From positions 192,667 through 256,666 of the forward strand of contig NZ_AZRW02000003.1 in NCBI RefSeq assembly GCF_000512695.2: a stretch of DNA of 64,000 bases, written 5' to 3'. This DNA is from Pseudomonas sp. QTF5. GTDB taxonomy: Bacteria > Pseudomonadota > Gammaproteobacteria > Pseudomonadales > Pseudomonadaceae. The notes beneath the pieces were generated by a model. The model had not been told where the DNA came from. It ran no database searches and saw only the letters and a program-made list of their open reading frames with translations. Shown one piece after another: positions 62,047 to 64,000 of this stretch (position 1 is its first letter; the number at the start of each line of letters is the position of its first letter). Position numbers and translations under genes: made by a program.

Positions 62047-64000
62047 CTACTTTTTCATCCCGACCCGCCGCCGCATTTCGGCAGTAATCGTCTGTCGGGT
62101 TTTCTTCAGGTCGGCCCAGGGTTCGTCACCGGTTTCGGCCAGGCGTTCATGCACGTTGTGCACGTTCCATTGATTGCCGCCCTTGAGCTCGGCAACCTCT
62201 TCCCGAAAGATCGGCACCGACACCGGCAGACCTTCGCGAGTGCGCACGGCGTAGGCGCAAATAGTGGTGGCGCCCAGACCGTTGCGCAGGTAATCGATGA
62301 AGATACGCCCGACGCGGTTTTTCGGGCCGGACACCGCAGAAAAGCGATCCGGCAGTAATTTGGCCATGTGGCTGACGATCGCGTGGCTGAAGTCCTTGAC
62401 CTCGTCCCAGCCGTGTTTGCGGGTCAGCGGTACCACCAGGTGAATCCCCTTGCCGCCGCTGGTTTTGAGAAACGCCTTGAGCCCCAGTTCATCCAGCACC
62501 GTGAGGGTTAGCTGAGTCGCTTCGATCATACTTTTCCAGGGTAGCGCCGGATCCGGGTCGAGATCGAGGACAAAACGGTCGGGTTTATCCAGATCGACTG
62601 ACGTGGCATTCCAGGTGTGCAGTTCCACCGTGCTCATCTGCACCGCGCCGATCAGCGCTTTGGCGTTGTTGATGATCATCACCGGTTGGCCTGTCAGTTC
62701 CTTGTCCAGGGTAACAATCCCCGGAATGGCCAGGCGTTCGGCGTTCTTCTGAAAGAACAGTTCACCGGCGATGCCGTCCGGCGCGCGCACCAGCGCCACC
62801 GGCCGGTCCTTGAGTTGCGGCAGAATCCATTCGGCAGCGCTGGCGTAGTATTCCGCCAGTTGCATCTTGGTGGTGCCGCTGCTGGCGTCGATCACCCGGT
62901 CCGGGTGCGTGATGCGCACCTTGCCGCTGGCCAGCCCTATCTGCGACGGCGCGACAGTCGACTGGGCGGTTTTTGGCTCGGCGGCGTCAGGTTTCTCGGC
63001 GACGGATTTCTTCTTCGCCGCGGATTCTGCTGCGGCGGTTTTCGAGGCTGATGTTTTCGAGGCTGAAGTGTTCACGGTTTTCGGCACCTCCTCGGTGATT
63101 TCTTCGGCAGGCTTGTCATCGCGCAAACCATGGAACACGGCGTGGCGCACCGAGCCGTCCTTGGTCATTTCGGCGAAGGCCACTTCCGCCAGCAGTGTGG
63201 GTTTGAGCCAATGCACGCCCTTGGCTTCAAAACCGCTAGGCGGATTGACCACCGATGGCTTTTTCGTCTGCAGCGGTTTCAATTGCTCATAAATGCGCTT
63301 GAGAGTCGCCTCGTTGAACCCGGTGCCAACCTTGCCGGCATAGCGCAATTCACCGCTGTCGCGGTCGTGCAATCCCAGCAACAACGCGCCAAAGGCACTG
63401 CGTGCACCTTTGGGGTCGGTGAAGCCGACCACGACGAATTCCTGCCGATGCTTACACTTGAGTTTGATCCAGTCACTGGTGCGCCGGGACACATAAGGCG
63501 ATCCCAGGCGCTTGCCGATCAGCCCTTCCATCTGCATTTCGCAGGCACTGTTGAGCAAGGCCTCCGGGGATTCGCCGAAGGCGTCGGAGAATCGCAACAG
63601 CGGGTTGTCATTGGGCTTGAGCACGGTCGCCAGCGCCGCCCTGCGCTCCTCGACGGGTACTTCGCGCAGGTCCACACCGTTGAGGTAGGGCAAGTCGAAC
63701 AGGTAATAAACGATGCTGCCACTTCGGCCGGAATCGAACGCGTTTTGCAGCGCCTGAAAATCCGGAACGCCCTGTTCGTTGACCACCACCATTTCGCCGT
63801 CGAGCCAGGCCGACTCCAGGCCCAGCGCTGCCAGTGCCTCGGCTTGTCCGGGTAATTTGTGGGTCCAGTCGTGACCATTGCGAGTGAAGAGTTTGACCTC
63901 GTCGTGGTCGATGCGCGCCATGACCCGGTAGCCGTCGAATTTGATCTCATAGCTCCATTCGCCGCTCGGCGCAGATTCCACCAACGTCGCCAGTTCGGGT
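62047..64000 (-). CDS. ligD: ATP-dependent DNA ligase D, N-terminus cut by window edge
   Basis: The frame is open past the window end. It continues PELATLVESAPSGEWSYEIKFDGYR without an obvious start, so the TTG near 63984 is not the real start. The ligase domain has KFDGYR (catalytic Lys) and LDGEMVV. After a Lys/Ala-rich linker (ASKTAAAESAAKKKSVAEK) the C-terminal polymerase domain has ITHPDRVIDA and LDLDPDPALPWKSM (metal-binding Asp residues). LigD works with Ku in non-homologous end joining. Its N-terminal phosphoesterase domain would lie outside the window, and no ku gene is visible. Confidence 0.92.
   Translation of the reverse strand, partial: PELATLVESAPSGEWSYEIKFDGYRVMARIDHDEVKLFTRNGHDWTHKLPGQAEALAALGLESAWLDGEMVVVNEQGVPDFQALQNAFDSGRSGSIVYYLFDLPYLNGVDLREVPVEERRAALATVLKPNDNPLLRFSDAFGESPEALLNSACEMQMEGLIGKRLGSPYVSRRTSDWIKLKCKHRQEFVVVGFTDPKGARSAFGALLLGLHDRDSGELRYAGKVGTGFNEATLKRIYEQLKPLQTKKPSVVNPPSGFEAKGVHWLKPTLLAEVAFAEMTKDGSVRHAVFHGLRDDKPAEEITEEVPKTVNTSASKTSASKTAAAESAAKKKSVAEKPDAAEPKTAQSTVAPSQIGLASGKVRITHPDRVIDASSGTTKMQLAEYYASAAEWILPQLKDRPVALVRAPDGIAGELFFQKNAERLAIPGIVTLDKELTGQPVMIINNAKALIGAVQMSTVELHTWNATSVDLDKPDRFVLDLDPDPALPWKSMIEATQLTLTVLDELGLKAFLKTSGGKGIHLVVPLTRKHGWDEVKDFSHAIVSHMAKLLPDRFSAVSGPKNRVGRIFIDYLRNGLGATTICAYAVRTREGLPVSVPIFREEVAELKGGNQWNVHNVHERLAETGDEPWADLKKTRQTITAEMRRRVGMKK

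Overview
The window reads as chromosomal DNA of a fluorescent Pseudomonas (P. fluorescens group). The evidence is the high G+C content, the many REP/REPIN repeats with TGTGGGAGCGGGC cores in intergenic gaps, and typical Pseudomonas gene sets (puu/pau-pot polyamine genes, kup, chrA, ligD, GlxA- and DUF6124-type genes). No rRNA, tRNA or CRISPR array was seen.

Layout. 1-5.6 kb: a partial amidase, a barstar-like inhibitor, an SDR reductase with a MerR regulator and MerR-type promoter, and a LysR regulator divergent from a frameshifted Old Yellow Enzyme. 6-15.2 kb: Kup potassium uptake, a SleB-type wall hydrolase, a CAP protein, ChrA, small exported proteins, a DeoR regulator, and a LysR/flavodoxin-fold reductase pair. 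15.6-20.7 kb: PhoD-like phosphatase, VOC protein, a formyltransferase bracketed by IS-like inverted repeats, an HD hydrolase, and a DUF6124 gene behind a strongly structured leader. 20.8-24.3 kb: a compact three-gene isonitrile (isocyanide) biosynthesis operon. 24.7-26.2 kb: a zeta-type toxin with its antitoxin between 95-bp direct repeats copied from the 3' end of pauR.

26.1-37.1 kb is a polyamine catabolism and uptake region. PauR, gamma-glutamylputrescine oxidase, aldehyde dehydrogenase and gamma-glutamylputrescine synthetase lie on the minus strand. The gamma-glutamyl-GABA hydrolase and the PotG-H-I-F ABC importer lie on the plus strand. Together they import putrescine and convert it through gamma-glutamyl intermediates to GABA.

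37.3-50 kb holds ThpR, small proteins, a lipoprotein and a glycosyltransferase-debranching enzyme fusion. Next comes a tight five-gene operon (TackOD1/degenerate-GGDEF protein, GT2 synthase, periplasmic protein, HlyD-like protein, epimerase) that looks like an uncharacterised exopolysaccharide system behind an AT-rich promoter region. 50-64 kb: gene remnants, a propeller/HTH pair, RidA, a GlxA regulator, a PhnCDE-like (putative selenate) ABC importer, several tiny proteins, ArsN2, a frameshifted nuclease, and the ligase D gene running off the window.

The candidates most worth follow-up are the isonitrile operon with its synthase-dioxygenase fusion, the TackOD1 polysaccharide operon, the two mobile-looking cassettes (formyltransferase and zeta toxin), and the structured RNA leader near 20.3 kb.
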